Positions 51,066-61,235 of a DNA stretch of 64,000 bases are shown one piece after another. This stretch comes from Tolypothrix sp. NIES-4075 (GTDB taxonomy: Bacteria; Cyanobacteriota; Cyanobacteriia; Cyanobacteriales; Nostocaceae): assembly GCF_002218085.1 (NCBI RefSeq), contig NZ_BDUC01000003.1:655666-719665 (forward strand). Direction: 5' to 3'. The position numbers were made by a program, and so were the translations under genes. Every line of letters starts with the position of its first letter. Position 1 is the stretch's first letter. Below the pieces are notes generated by a model. The model saw nothing but the letters and a program-made list of their open reading frames with translations, was not told the origin of the DNA and made no database searches.

Positions 51066-52223
51066 ATGAAAATTTTGTACATTCAATATACAAATCCAGC
51101 AGGATATCCACCGCTTCAACAAAGTTCTTGGATACTTGCAGTTGATGGCTGGGAGGTGCTTTTTCTGGGTACAAAAGCGCTAGGAACAGATGCTTTGCGC
51201 TTTCCACCCCATCCCAACATCACTGTACAACTTATGCCCTTTTGTTCGTCGGGTTGGCGACAGAAGTTGCATTATTTGCAATTTTGTCTTTGGGTGTTGA
51301 TTGAAACATTACGCTGGCAACCGCGATGGATATATGCCTCAGATATTTTATCTTGTCCTATTGCTTTGCTGTTGACTTTTATACCGGGTGTAAATGTTAT
51401 TTATCACGAACATGACTCGCCAAACGATACATCTTCAAGCTTTTTTATTCGCTTCTGTTTGACAACTCGCAGATGGTTGGCAAGCAAAGCGAAGATGTGC
51501 ATTCTCCCAAATCAACAGCGCTTAGAGCAGTTTGCTTTAGAAACCAACGCTTCTAGCAAGCTTTTATGCGTCTGGAATTGTCCTACTCAGGGTGAAGCGA
51601 TCGCCAAGCGTTCATTTCCTAAAAGTGATAATTTGCAACTTTTATATCATGGCTCCATCGTGCCATCGCGACTACCAACAGCCGTGTTAAAGGCTCTGGT
51701 AATGCTGCCCAATAATGTTAAATTGCGCGTGATTGGCTATGACACAGTAGGTCATCCAAATTATACACAAGAATTGCGAGATATCGCTGAAAAACTGGGA
51801 ATTGCCAAACAAGTAGAATTTCTTGGCGCTATGCCTAGATATGAAGTATTGCAAAAAAGCTTGGACTGTGACATTGGGCTGGCATTGATGCCGATAAGTA
51901 ACCAAGATATTAACTTGCAATGCATGGTGGGTGCTTCTAACAAGCCTTTTGACTACCTCGCTTGCGGTCTGACATTGCTAGTTTCTGATTTACCGGATTG
52001 GAAGCAAATGTATGTTGAGCCTGGTTACGGATTAGCTTGTAATCCTGAAGATTCAGAAAGTATTGCTGCTGCTTTAAAGTGGTATTTAGAGCATCCGGTA
52101 GAAATGCGAGAAATGGGCGATCGCGGTCGGCAATGCATCTTGGAAAAATGGAATTATGAGACTCAATTTGAACCTGTTAAAAATCAGATGAATAAAACAG
52201 AATACAAAAGACCTAATAAATAA
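51066..52223 (+). CDS. glycosyltransferase family 4
   Basis: 385 aa GT-B protein: MKILYIQYTNPAGYPPLQ at the N-terminus, IYHEHDSPND in the acceptor domain, LLYHGSIVPSRLPTAVLKA and VEFLGAMPRYEVLQ in the hinge and donor domain, and SNKPFDYLACGLTLLVSD as the donor-phosphate/E-like site. A GTG at 51057 is in frame, but the ATG at 51066 begins the conserved KILYIQ strand. Donor unknown. Confidence 0.83.
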   Translation: MKILYIQYTNPAGYPPLQQSSWILAVDGWEVLFLGTKALGTDALRFPPHPNITVQLMPFCSSGWRQKLHYLQFCLWVLIETLRWQPRWIYASDILSCPIALLLTFIPGVNVIYHEHDSPNDTSSSFFIRFCLTTRRWLASKAKMCILPNQQRLEQFALETNASSKLLCVWNCPTQGEAIAKRSFPKSDNLQLLYHGSIVPSRLPTAVLKALVMLPNNVKLRVIGYDTVGHPNYTQELRDIAEKLGIAKQVEFLGAMPRYEVLQKSLDCDIGLALMPISNQDINLQCMVGASNKPFDYLACGLTLLVSDLPDWKQMYVEPGYGLACNPEDSESIAAALKWYLEHPVEMREMGDRGRQCILEKWNYETQFEPVKNQMNKTEYKRPNK

Positions 52224-52433
52224 GGTGTGCTTTTATACCTTTGATGATTGGAGAAAGCCGGACGAGGCGGAGGTATTAAACCCTATATTCATCCGCCAGT
52301 AAAGAAAGAATTACCAAGCTGAATTCAGAAAGACTAATTTTTGAAATTATTTATGGTAAAAATATTAATTACCAGAAATTTTTTTCATCATTTGTTTAGC
52401 GATCGCCATACTTTTAGATTAAAATTTTAACTA

Positions 52434-53618
52434 ATGCTGCGTATTGCTTACTTTGTATCTCATCCCATTCAATATCAAGCTCCTTTATTGCGACTCATCG
52501 CTGCCGATCCAGAAATTGACCTGAAAGTGTTTTTTTACAGTGATTTATCTTTGAAACCTTATCAAGATTCAGGATTTGGACGTGTAATTGAGTGGGATGT
52601 GCCACTAATAGAAGGTTACGATTACTCTTTTTTAGACTGTTGGGGTAGCAAGCAGCAACAAGTATCCCAACAATCCCTAGCTAAAGATATTACCAAACAT
52701 TTAAAACAAGGACAATTCGATGCCGTTTGGGTGCATGGATGGTCTTGGTTTTGCAGCATCCAAGCAGTGCTGGCAGCCAATCGCTTAGGTATTCCAGTGT
52801 TGCTGCGGGGAGAAACTAGCGGTTTGAGCGAACCAACTCATCCTCTGAAAAAAAGGGCGAAAAGAGTTTTTCTGAACTGGTTATTTCCGAAAATTGCTGC
52901 GTTTCTCTACATCGGAACTCTCAACCGTCAATTTTATAAAAACTATGGTGTTGAGGACGATCGCCTGTTTTGCGTACCTTATGCTGTTGACAATGACTAT
53001 TTTCAGCAGCGAGTAATGTTAGCGCGTCCTAACCGTGAAGAACTGCGGCGATCGCTTAATTTAGATTTTGGTAGACCGATTATTCTCTACGCTGCTAAAC
53101 TGATTGACGTGAAGCGTCCGCAAGATTTGCTTGCAGCTTATCAATTACTCTGTGGAGATAATATTAAAAAACCAGAACCTTATTTGTTGTTTGTCGGAGA
53201 TGGCGTTTTGCGCTTAACTTTAGAAGCCCAAGCACAGGCAATAAACTATCAGTCTATTCGCTTTTTGGGTTTTCGCAATCAGTCAGAAATGCCTGCCATT
53301 TACGATTTGTGTGACGTATTTGTTTTACCATCTAATTTTGAACCCTGGGGATTGGCAATTAATGAAGTGATGAATGCAGGCAAAGCTGTTGTTGTTAGCG
53401 ATCGCGTTGGTTGTGCCCCTGATTTGGTCAGGGAAGGGCAAAATGGACGGATTTTTCCTGTAGGAGAAATTACCGCTTTAGCAGAGGCAATTAGCTTTTG
53501 CATCGACCACCAAACAGCCGGAAATATCAGCCTCAAACAAATTCAAAAATGGAGCTATCAAGAAGATATCCAGGGACTCAAACAAGCTTTAAATTACCTC
53601 AAGCAGAAAGTAGCTTAA
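52434..53618 (+). CDS. glycosyltransferase family 4
   Basis: 394 aa. The sequence has AYFVSHPIQYQAPLLRLI, VHGWSWF, LLRGETSGL, RPIILYAAKLIDVKRPQDLL, and the retaining-GT EX7E-like motif EPWGLAINEVM, followed by AVVVSDRVGCAPDLV. It starts after a gap of about 210 bp with only a short Gly-rich coding remnant near 52,260-52,320. The stop TAA is directly followed by the ATG of the next gene, so the two are coupled. Confidence 0.87.
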   Translation: MLRIAYFVSHPIQYQAPLLRLIAADPEIDLKVFFYSDLSLKPYQDSGFGRVIEWDVPLIEGYDYSFLDCWGSKQQQVSQQSLAKDITKHLKQGQFDAVWVHGWSWFCSIQAVLAANRLGIPVLLRGETSGLSEPTHPLKKRAKRVFLNWLFPKIAAFLYIGTLNRQFYKNYGVEDDRLFCVPYAVDNDYFQQRVMLARPNREELRRSLNLDFGRPIILYAAKLIDVKRPQDLLAAYQLLCGDNIKKPEPYLLFVGDGVLRLTLEAQAQAINYQSIRFLGFRNQSEMPAIYDLCDVFVLPSNFEPWGLAINEVMNAGKAVVVSDRVGCAPDLVREGQNGRIFPVGEITALAEAISFCIDHQTAGNISLKQIQKWSYQEDIQGLKQALNYLKQKVA

Positions 53619-54665
53619 ATGAAAAAAATTTTGATTGTGGGACAAACGCTGGAATTAGGTCGTACTGAGGAACTTTACGGACGAGGATTTTCTGCTTTTG
53701 GTTGTAAAGTTCAATATTTCAGTTGGCACGAAGCAGCACCCAGCTTAGTCTCCGGTTTGTTGTGGGATAAAGTAACTTGGCGACTTGCATGGCAACTACG
53801 AGCAAGAACTGCAAATCAGAAATTAGTTGAGATAGGCAATCAGTTTCAGCCTGATTTGACTTTAGTGATTTCACCTCTTTTGCTTCATCCTGACAGCATT
53901 CTGGCTTTGCAGCAGCATGGTTTAGTTTTTGTCTTTTTTACTGACAATCCCGTAGATGGACATCATACTCACAGTAATTCCTGGGTACAACAGGGATTTC
54001 CCTTGTGGGATGCTGCTTTTATCTGGAGTCAAGAACTAGTTGAACGCTTAATTGCCAATGGTGTAAAAAAAGCTTTTTTTCATCCCTTTTGTAGCGATGT
54101 TGAATATCACTTTCCCAAAAAGCAGAGTAACCCCGCTTATGATGTAGCGTTTATTGGTAATTGGGATGCTAGCCGAAAGCGAGAGCAATATTTAAAAGCG
54201 ATCGCTAATTATCGTTTAGGACTTTGGGGGTCTAATTACTGGAATACTCATTGTCAAGAACCTATACTAAAAGGTCTGTGCCAAGGAATGTGCAGTTATA
54301 CAGAAATTCCAGAAATTTTAGGCTCTGCCAAAATGGGTCTAAATATTTTACGTCCTCAAAATGAAGAGGGACACAACATCAGAACCTTTGAGATTCCGGC
54401 TACACAAACGCTGATGTTGAGTGAGCGAAGTAGAGAATTATTGAATCTATTTGTAGAAGATAAAGAAGCAGTTTATTTTTCGAGTCCTGATGAGTTGAGA
54501 CAGAAAATTGAGTATCTTTTACAAAACCCGGAAAAAATTAAACTTATTGCAGAAGCAGGATATCAAAAGGCAATAAAACATAAAATTGCTGATAGAGTTA
54601 CAGAAATTGCTAGCTTGTATCAACAATTAAAATCTTCATCCGGTGATATTAGAATTTTGCGATAA
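53619..54665 (+). CDS. CgeB-like glycosyltransferase
   Basis: 348 aa. ILIVGQTLELGRTEELYGRGF, FVFFTDNPVDGH, VAFIGNWDASRKREQYL, LGLWGSNYW and LNILRPQNEEGHNIRTFEIPA are the successive conserved blocks of the CgeB / Glyco_trans_1_2 group of GT-B transferases. NIRTFEIPA is the donor-site glutamate region. There is no gap to the upstream GT4 gene. Function: probably adds one residue of the repeat unit. Confidence 0.8.
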   Translation: MKKILIVGQTLELGRTEELYGRGFSAFGCKVQYFSWHEAAPSLVSGLLWDKVTWRLAWQLRARTANQKLVEIGNQFQPDLTLVISPLLLHPDSILALQQHGLVFVFFTDNPVDGHHTHSNSWVQQGFPLWDAAFIWSQELVERLIANGVKKAFFHPFCSDVEYHFPKKQSNPAYDVAFIGNWDASRKREQYLKAIANYRLGLWGSNYWNTHCQEPILKGLCQGMCSYTEIPEILGSAKMGLNILRPQNEEGHNIRTFEIPATQTLMLSERSRELLNLFVEDKEAVYFSSPDELRQKIEYLLQNPEKIKLIAEAGYQKAIKHKIADRVTEIASLYQQLKSSSGDIRILR

Positions 54666-54687
54666 AAGTAAGTATCGCTATGAAAAA

Positions 54688-55848
54688 ATGAAAGTTGCTG
54701 TTTCGGTATTTGGGCGTTTTCATGCCTTCAACTTAGCCCATCAATTACAAAAAGACGGTTATTTATACAAGTTAATTTCTAGTTATCCAACTTTTGAAAT
54801 TACTAAATATGGAATCGATAAATCTTTTATTAATTCTCTCTTGTATTGGGAAATTCTATCTAGAAGCTGGCAGCGAGTACCTAGCTGGCTTAAAGGCGAT
54901 CGCAATTTACAGCTATGGTTTTTAGAACAGTTTGATCGTTCAGTTGTTAACGCTCTCTCCCCAGGATTTGATATATTTGTTGGATGGTCGGGATGTTGTT
55001 TTTGGTCTATGTATCGCGCTCAAAAAATGGGTGCTAAAACAATAATTGAACGTGGCAGCAGCCATATGCAGTATCAAACAGCAATCCTCCAAGAGGAATA
55101 TGAAAAGTGGGGACTGCAATTTACAGAAACTCATCCCGGAATATACGACAGAGAAATTCAATCATATAGTGATACAGACAAAATTGCGATACCCAGCTTA
55201 TTTGTCAAGCGGACTTTTTTAGAACAAGGAATACCAGAAAGTAAACTTATTCACGTACCGTATGGGACTTCTCTAGCAGAATTTTATCCTTACCCAAAAT
55301 CAGATAATATCTTTCGAGTCATTCACTGTGGTGGTATAACTCTGCGTAAAGGTGTGCAGTATTTATTGCAAGCTTTTTATGAGTTGAATCTACCCGAAGC
55401 TGAGTTGTGGCTAGTGGGTACAATCTCTCCAGAAATCGAGCCTTTTTTAGCCAAATATCAAAGCGATCGCCTAATTTTAAAAGGCAAATACCCCCAGAAT
55501 AAACTGCGTTTTCTTTACTCTCAATGCTCGGTATTTTGTCTGGCTTCAATTGAAGATGGTTTTGGGATGGTGATTCCGCAAGCAATGGCTTGTGGACTAC
55601 CAGTTATTCATACCACAAATACTGGTGGTGAGGATATTGTCCGAGATGGTATTGATGGTTTTTGTGTTCCTATTCGAGATGTAGAAGCTCTCAAAGAGAA
55701 AATTATTTGGTTATATGACAACCCAGATAAGCAACTTGAAATGGGTAATAATGCTTTAGCACAAGCTCGCAAATCTCTTTCTTGGGACGATTATGGACAG
55801 AGAATTAGCAATGAATATTTAAATATTTTGCAGCCTGTATCAGCCTAA
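54688..55848 (+). CDS. glycosyltransferase family 4
   Basis: 386 aa from MKVAVSVFGRFHAFNLAHQL. The acceptor domain has VGWSGCCFWSMYRA and IERGSSHMQYQ; the donor domain has HCGGITLRKGVQYLLQAF, LILKGKYPQNKLRFLYSQ and SIEDGFGMVIPQAMACGLPVI, the classic EX7E-type site (EDGFGMVIPQ). A GTG 15 codons upstream is open and would overlap the previous gene, but the conserved strand begins at the ATG at 54688. Confidence 0.85.
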   Translation: MKVAVSVFGRFHAFNLAHQLQKDGYLYKLISSYPTFEITKYGIDKSFINSLLYWEILSRSWQRVPSWLKGDRNLQLWFLEQFDRSVVNALSPGFDIFVGWSGCCFWSMYRAQKMGAKTIIERGSSHMQYQTAILQEEYEKWGLQFTETHPGIYDREIQSYSDTDKIAIPSLFVKRTFLEQGIPESKLIHVPYGTSLAEFYPYPKSDNIFRVIHCGGITLRKGVQYLLQAFYELNLPEAELWLVGTISPEIEPFLAKYQSDRLILKGKYPQNKLRFLYSQCSVFCLASIEDGFGMVIPQAMACGLPVIHTTNTGGEDIVRDGIDGFCVPIRDVEALKEKIIWLYDNPDKQLEMGNNALAQARKSLSWDDYGQRISNEYLNILQPVSA

Positions 55849-55883
55849 AATTTCACTTATAAAATCACTTTTTAATCATAAAA

Positions 55884-56486
55884 ATGAACAAACAAAATCA
55901 AGATATACAAGCTATTGCTGGACACATACTAGACCTGTATCTATTAGCATCATTCAAGTTTAAAAATCCCCATAGCTATACAAAATTTCGGCAGATTAAA
56001 AGTCTGAAAAAAAGAACAAATGCCAGTAGTTTTGTCGAAACTGGAACTTATTTAGGTGTTACAACTAAAAGATGTGCCCCCATTTTCAACCAAGTCTACA
56101 CAATTGAGCTTGATAAACAACTTGCCGAACAAGCCAAAAGTTTTTTATCTAATAACAAAAATGTTGAAGTTATTCAAGGAGATGCTTTAAAAGTATTGCC
56201 TCATTTATTATAACGTGAAGAAGTTAACGATGTGCTGGTATTCCTTGATGGTCACTTTTCTGGTGGGATAACTGCATGTGGAGAAATACCAGAACCAGGA
56301 ATTGAATAAATAAAAATACTTGCTCAACACAAAGACAAAATTAGCTGTATAGTTGTTGATGATTTTCGTTCATTTGGAACCGAATCAACTTTTCCCACCA
56401 AATTTGAATTACTGAAAGCAGCAGAAGAGTATTTTCATGATTATGAAATAACTGTTCACCTAGATCAGTTAATTATTGTCAAGTAA
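55884..56486 (+). pseudogene. SAM-methyltransferase-like gene with two in-frame TAA stops
   Basis: The first 109 codons (ASSFVETGTYLGVTTKRCA, VYTIELDKQLAEQAKSFL, VEVIQGDALKVLPHLL) are the N-terminal SAM-binding part of a class I methyltransferase-like protein. After TAA at 56211 the same frame continues with VNDVLVFLDGHFSGGITACGEIPE, meets TAA at 56307, and continues with IVVDDFRSFGTESTFPTKFELLK to TAA at 56484. There is no frameshift. Both internal stops could come from single CAA-to-TAA changes. The intact gene would code for about 200 aa. Confidence 0.75.
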
Positions 56487-56544
56487 AGTAATGTTAAATA
56501 AAAAATTTTACTGGCTAGGGTAAACATATTCAAAGTTAACAGTG

Positions 56545-57486
56545 ATGTCCAAACAACCTACTTTACTAGTTTATCCCCAATTACCCAAAGCCGGCTTAGG
56601 CAACATGCTTTTAGTTTGGGCAAAGGCAGTTTTGTTTGCTGATATAAATCAACTGCCTATTGTTGCACCTGTTTGGGGCAAAATTGCCATTGGTTCTTAT
56701 TTAAGAGGTGAACGAGATAAAAGGTATTATAATCATCTCTTTTGTGATAAAAATTATGAGTCACGATGGAAATATTTTCTGGTAATTTTCAGAAAAAAAT
56801 ATCTTCACAATAATCCAGCGATATCTAAAATAGAATTATCTCATTTAGAGCCACCCAATGTAGATTTGCATCTATTTATTTTTAATCAACTGCCACATTG
56901 GAGTGATTACTTTGCAGATTTAAAAGAATATCAACCTCTGATTAAACAGAAACTATTTTCCAGTATTCGTCCGTCAGTATTTGAAGCCATTTTAAATCGT
57001 CCAACCCCGGAAATAGGCATTCATATTAGAATGGGAGACTTTAGAAAACTTAAACCGGAAGATGATTTCAGTAAATTAGGTAATGTTCGCACACCTTTGA
57101 GTTGGTTTATTCAGGTGATTGATGTAATTCGTAAAATTGCTGGTTATGATGTGCCTGTAACTATATTTTCAGACGGTCGCGATCGCGAGCTTGATGAACT
57201 GTTAAAACACAATAAGGTTTCCCGTGCAACTGCTGCTTCTGCTCTCTCCGATATGCTTACTTTGTCTAGAAGCAAGCTTTTGATTACTTCTTCAGGCAGC
57301 ACATTTAGCAGTTGGGCTTCATATTTAGGACAATGCCCAACTATCTGGCATCCAGCACATTTCCACGCAGGTGTTTTTCCTAGTGATATTAGCCAGAGTA
57401 TATTTGAAGGAGGGTTAGATCCTGAATCAATGGCAGTTCCCGATTTACTAATTCATAATATCAAATTAGCATTTGCGGGTTCATAA
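56545..57486 (+). CDS. glycosyltransferase family 11-like (fucosyltransferase fold)
   Basis: 313 aa. GLGNMLLVWAKAVLFA near the N-terminus and IGIHIRMGDF (the HxRxGD donor-binding motif) with ITSSGSTFSSWASYLG are typical of GT11 alpha-1,2-fucosyltransferase-like proteins; the family uses GDP-sugars. ATG at 56545 is preferred over the overlapping GTG. No GDP-fucose synthesis genes are in the window, so the donor is not certain. Confidence 0.7.
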   Translation: MSKQPTLLVYPQLPKAGLGNMLLVWAKAVLFADINQLPIVAPVWGKIAIGSYLRGERDKRYYNHLFCDKNYESRWKYFLVIFRKKYLHNNPAISKIELSHLEPPNVDLHLFIFNQLPHWSDYFADLKEYQPLIKQKLFSSIRPSVFEAILNRPTPEIGIHIRMGDFRKLKPEDDFSKLGNVRTPLSWFIQVIDVIRKIAGYDVPVTIFSDGRDRELDELLKHNKVSRATAASALSDMLTLSRSKLLITSSGSTFSSWASYLGQCPTIWHPAHFHAGVFPSDISQSIFEGGLDPESMAVPDLLIHNIKLAFAGS

Positions 57487-57605
57487 TAGCTTTATTAGAG
57501 GATATATTGCTTTTTTCCAAACATTAAATACTTCCTAATTAACGTTTATCAAGCCAATAAACTAGCAGATTTTAAGTATTAGCCAATTCTATAATGGAAA
57601 AATAA

Positions 57606-58535
57606 ATGATAAGAATAGCCATTTTGATTCCTAGTTATAATAATGAAGAGACTATTAGCTATACCCTAGAATCTATCCAATCACAGCATGAGTGGATAAA
57701 GAGAATTTCTACTGTCTATCTTGCCGATGATTGTTCAAGCGATCGCACCATAGCATTGGCACAAGCAACTTGGAACTCACCTATCCTACTGCATATTTTG
57801 CCAGCAGATCGCAACCTAGGTCAATGGGAGAATGTCAATCGAGCAATAAATTTAATTAAAGAAACAGCAGATTGGTGTTTGATTTTACATTCTGATGATA
57901 TCGCCAAACCAAATTGGCTAGAAATGATAATTTCTAGAATAGAACTTTGCTCAGAAAAGATAGGTAGTATTTGCTCAAGTTGGGATAACTTAATGCCTGA
58001 TGGTTCTATAAAACTGGGAGAAAATGACCCTACTAAACAACTTGGAGTAATTGAGGGTAATGATAATGCGATTAGGGAAACTTTACTTCAAGGTTGCTGG
58101 TGGCATATATCAGGTTGTGCTATTCGGCTGAAAACTTTTGAGGATTGTGGAAGCTTTAATCAAAAATTTCCATACCAAGCTGATTGGGAATGGCTATTGC
58201 GTTCTCTTAATAGAGGATGGGCTGTTGAGTACATTCCTAGAACATTAATTTTGTACAGGCAAAATGTAGGTAGTGTTTCTTCTAAATCGTTCCAAACTCA
58301 CCAAGATATTAGAGAATTTATAGAAATTATACCTAATTACATTAATTATTTAGAACCTCCAGATATACTTCATCTCCATGTCAAAAGAAGTCAATTTATT
58401 ATCATGCGTACGGTAAAATCTTTAATTACGCTAAATAGTCAAAGATTTTTGCAATCTTTTCATGTATTATTGATGTTGTTAATTAGCTTAAAAAAATGTC
58501 AAAAACAATCAAAATTGTATCAACAGCTCTTGTAA
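57606..58535 (+). CDS. glycosyltransferase family 2
   Basis: 309 aa with IAILIPSYNNEETISYTL, VYLADDCSSDRTIAL, LPADRNLGQWENVNRAI and the metal site LILHSDDIAKPNWL, followed by FPYQADWEWLLRSLNRGW. It is a full GT-A domain with a basic, helical C-terminus. The gene lies alone, with about 120 bp before and 280 bp after it. Confidence 0.85.
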   Translation: MIRIAILIPSYNNEETISYTLESIQSQHEWIKRISTVYLADDCSSDRTIALAQATWNSPILLHILPADRNLGQWENVNRAINLIKETADWCLILHSDDIAKPNWLEMIISRIELCSEKIGSICSSWDNLMPDGSIKLGENDPTKQLGVIEGNDNAIRETLLQGCWWHISGCAIRLKTFEDCGSFNQKFPYQADWEWLLRSLNRGWAVEYIPRTLILYRQNVGSVSSKSFQTHQDIREFIEIIPNYINYLEPPDILHLHVKRSQFIIMRTVKSLITLNSQRFLQSFHVLLMLLISLKKCQKQSKLYQQLL

Positions 58536-58816
58536 GCGCAATATACATGTCCAAAATCAAATAATTTTACGCATATTTATATTTATCTGCCTGATAAAAC
58601 GCATTAAATCTTCTTCCAATGTACTCATCAACTTCAAGGATAATTTGAAAGCTTAATTACTTATTCAATTACATTAAACACAACCCCTAGCTGGCACAAC
58701 GGTTATTCTATCTGAAGTATAAACAGCTAAAAAAATATCAAGCAAATTTGGCGGAAGTAACTCTCAAATTTGTTATAATGAATACAAATTAATAAAAAGC
58801 AAAAGCTTGGATAAAT

Positions 58817-60178
58817 ATGCTTGCAGAGCTTCCGGAAGAGCAGCAGCGACAATCGTTAATTATTGGGCTATTCATTTGGGTCTTGGTTGTGAGTTTGGTC
58901 ACTTGCAATCAATGGAATAAGAAATTACCTGGCGTGGGTTTACCATTAATTTATTTATTCAATTTATCAATGAACCACTTATTGGGAGCCATGCTCTATG
59001 CTTTTCCGTGGTATGCACCCAAGTCTGCCTATAATCTTAGCCAAGGTGCCTCGTTGACTAACACTAGCGTAGGTTTTCAGCAAAGTGTTTATGGGATTAT
59101 CGGATTCGGTTTAGGTAGCATTATCTTCGCTCCTTGGATGCTGAAAATTTTTAAACCTAATTCGCACGTCAAAGTGCTAAAGCAGTTTAACTTAAATTTA
59201 CCTAAGACATACATTGTATTAGGTCTATTGTTTTATTTCGTACTATCACCAATCAATCGAATTCCTAGCTTGGCTGCCGTAACCAGCTTCGGTTTAACAG
59301 TATTTTCTGTGGGTTTATGTTTAGGTTGCTGGAAAGCTTGGTGTATGAACGACAAGAAAAGTTTTTCACTTTGGCTGCTGACTGCCTGCTCTATGCCCGT
59401 ATTTTCTTTGCTAAATGGGGGTTTTCTGAGTTTTGGTATTGCTGGATTTTCAATTGTACTAATGTTCGTGTTGAGTTTTTACCGCCCTCGATGGAAACTC
59501 CTAATTATAGGATTACTGGCTATAGTTTTGGGTTTATCTTTTTTTGTTACCTACTTTCGCGATCGCGACCAACTTCGGGCAAAAATTGGGTCTGGAGCCG
59601 GGATAGAGTCACGTATTGAGCAAGTGTGGCAAATGGTCAGTACATTTGAGTTTTTTAATCCTTGGGAGCAGAAACATTTAGAAATTATTGAAGGTCGGTT
59701 GAATATCAATACCATAGTAGGTTTGGGTGTCAATAGGATATCTTATGGTACGGCTGATTTTGTTTATGGCGAAACATTAGAGCAGGCAGCATTAGCTACA
59801 GTCCCTCGTATTCTTTGGCCAAACAAGCCAGTATCCGCAGGTAGTGGAGATATGGCAACCCGATTTGCAGGTTTGAAGCTTGAAGGTACAACTAGTATAG
59901 GCATAGGAAATGTTGCTGAATTTTATTTCAATTTTGGTACATTAGGAGTAGTTTTAGGGTTATTTTCTTTTGGTACTTTACTAAGAATGATTGATATTGT
60001 AGCTGTACACAAGCTCTTTTATGCTGATTGGCTGGGTTTTGCTAATTGGTTTTTGCCTGGATGTGCATTGATTAATCCTGCTAGTTCCCTAGTAGAGACT
60101 GGAGGAAACATTGCAGCTGTTATAGTTTTAGTTTATTTCATAAACAAAGTTTACCTACCAAATCTGATGCGTAAATAA
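58817..60178 (+). CDS. polytopic membrane protein, O-antigen polymerase/ligase-like
   Basis: 453 aa with about 10-11 predicted TM helices (e.g. SLIIGLFIWVLVVSLVTC, LLIIGLLAIVLGLSFFVTYF, VVLGLFSFGTLLRMIDIV) and one large loop after FRDRDQLRAKIG that contains VPRILWPNKPVSAGSGD, an arginine- and proline-rich loop like those of Wzy/WaaL-type enzymes and other O-antigen polymerase-like proteins. Likely role: polymerisation or ligation of the glycan on the periplasmic side. The combination with an ABC exporter is unusual unless two glycans are made. Confidence 0.65.
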   Translation: MLAELPEEQQRQSLIIGLFIWVLVVSLVTCNQWNKKLPGVGLPLIYLFNLSMNHLLGAMLYAFPWYAPKSAYNLSQGASLTNTSVGFQQSVYGIIGFGLGSIIFAPWMLKIFKPNSHVKVLKQFNLNLPKTYIVLGLLFYFVLSPINRIPSLAAVTSFGLTVFSVGLCLGCWKAWCMNDKKSFSLWLLTACSMPVFSLLNGGFLSFGIAGFSIVLMFVLSFYRPRWKLLIIGLLAIVLGLSFFVTYFRDRDQLRAKIGSGAGIESRIEQVWQMVSTFEFFNPWEQKHLEIIEGRLNINTIVGLGVNRISYGTADFVYGETLEQAALATVPRILWPNKPVSAGSGDMATRFAGLKLEGTTSIGIGNVAEFYFNFGTLGVVLGLFSFGTLLRMIDIVAVHKLFYADWLGFANWFLPGCALINPASSLVETGGNIAAVIVLVYFINKVYLPNLMRK

Positions 60179-60248
60179 GCAGCACGAAATGCTATACACT
60201 TATAATTAAAATTAAGCAGATTTTAATTTGATAAGTAAATATTAATTT

Positions 60249-61235
60249 ATGTATAATTCAGAATTTTTAAATACTAGTACTAACCGAATAGTTAATGAAC
60301 TGAAAAGTAAAGGATATTTTATTTTTGAAAAAGCATTAGAACAAGACTATATTGATAAATTACTTGAAGAAATAGATTTTAATTATATTTTAGTTAATCA
60401 GAATGATGTTGGTGTAGTTATTGCTCAAAATATCAAGTTTTTAACTCACTGTTTAGCTAGCTCTAAAAAAACCTACGATATCATTACATCTAGAAAAATT
60501 TTAGATATTTGCAAAGAATATTTTGAGGATAATTATAAATTAACAAATCATAGAATTTATCAAACTTCCAAAAAGGGTCATATGCCCTGGCATACAGATA
60601 ATAACTTACAAATTGGTAAGCAACTAGTTGCCAAGCATAATATGCCCGGACTATTGTTTTTATTTTATTTATCTGATGTTAGTAAGAATGCATTTCAATA
60701 CCTGAAAGATTCTCATAAATGGTCTCATAAATACGATAGCGAAATCTACTTAAGTGATAGTTTTATTAACGATAATTATAAAAATGATATATTTTCATTT
60801 CCTATGAAGAAAGGTACTATTATAGTCTGTGATATTCATGGAATTCACAGGGCTGAACCTTTTCAGGATGAAAACTACAGCAGAACTACCTTGCTTTTTC
60901 AAGTGGATCAAGTTGGTAGTGAATATCTAGGGCATGGTGAAAAAAACCTAGTTAATACTGAATATCTTGATAATTTAACTTCAGAGGTAATGGACTATCT
61001 CGGATTCGGTTTTAAAAGAGCTTATCCACCTTTCCCTAGCACTTCAGCTGCTACCATGACACCTCAAGATATGTTAAAATTACAAAAGCAGTTGTTGCCC
61101 CAAACAATAGAAGCTTTAAGTAAAAGCATACTCAAATCTTTATTGCCTGCTGAAGTATTTATTAATGCCAAGCGAATTCTCTGGCATTTAAAATCAAAAA
61201 AATCAAAAATAAACCAGACTAATAGCAATCAATGA
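60249..61235 (+). CDS. phytanoyl-CoA dioxygenase (PhyH)-family Fe(II)/2-oxoglutarate enzyme
   Basis: 328 aa. The double-stranded beta-helix shows the iron motif MPWHTDNN (His115, Asp117), a distal His in CDIHGIHRAEP (His200, alternatively His197) and the 2-oxoglutarate-binding Arg212 in YSRTTLLF, so all cofactor residues are present. The C-terminal ~80 aa are helical and basic. A dioxygenase in a glycan cluster may hydroxylate a sugar or lipid precursor (inference). The gene is AT-rich; its stop overlaps the next start by 4 bp. Confidence 0.8.
   Translation: MYNSEFLNTSTNRIVNELKSKGYFIFEKALEQDYIDKLLEEIDFNYILVNQNDVGVVIAQNIKFLTHCLASSKKTYDIITSRKILDICKEYFEDNYKLTNHRIYQTSKKGHMPWHTDNNLQIGKQLVAKHNMPGLLFLFYLSDVSKNAFQYLKDSHKWSHKYDSEIYLSDSFINDNYKNDIFSFPMKKGTIIVCDIHGIHRAEPFQDENYSRTTLLFQVDQVGSEYLGHGEKNLVNTEYLDNLTSEVMDYLGFGFKRAYPPFPSTSAATMTPQDMLKLQKQLLPQTIEALSKSILKSLLPAEVFINAKRILWHLKSKKSKINQTNSNQ

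Noticed and set aside
52250..52325. Short Gly-rich frame ending GGGIKPYIHPPVKKELPS before a GT4 gene
   Set aside because: Only about 24 codons with no start signal; possibly the tail of a lost gene, but it cannot be assigned.
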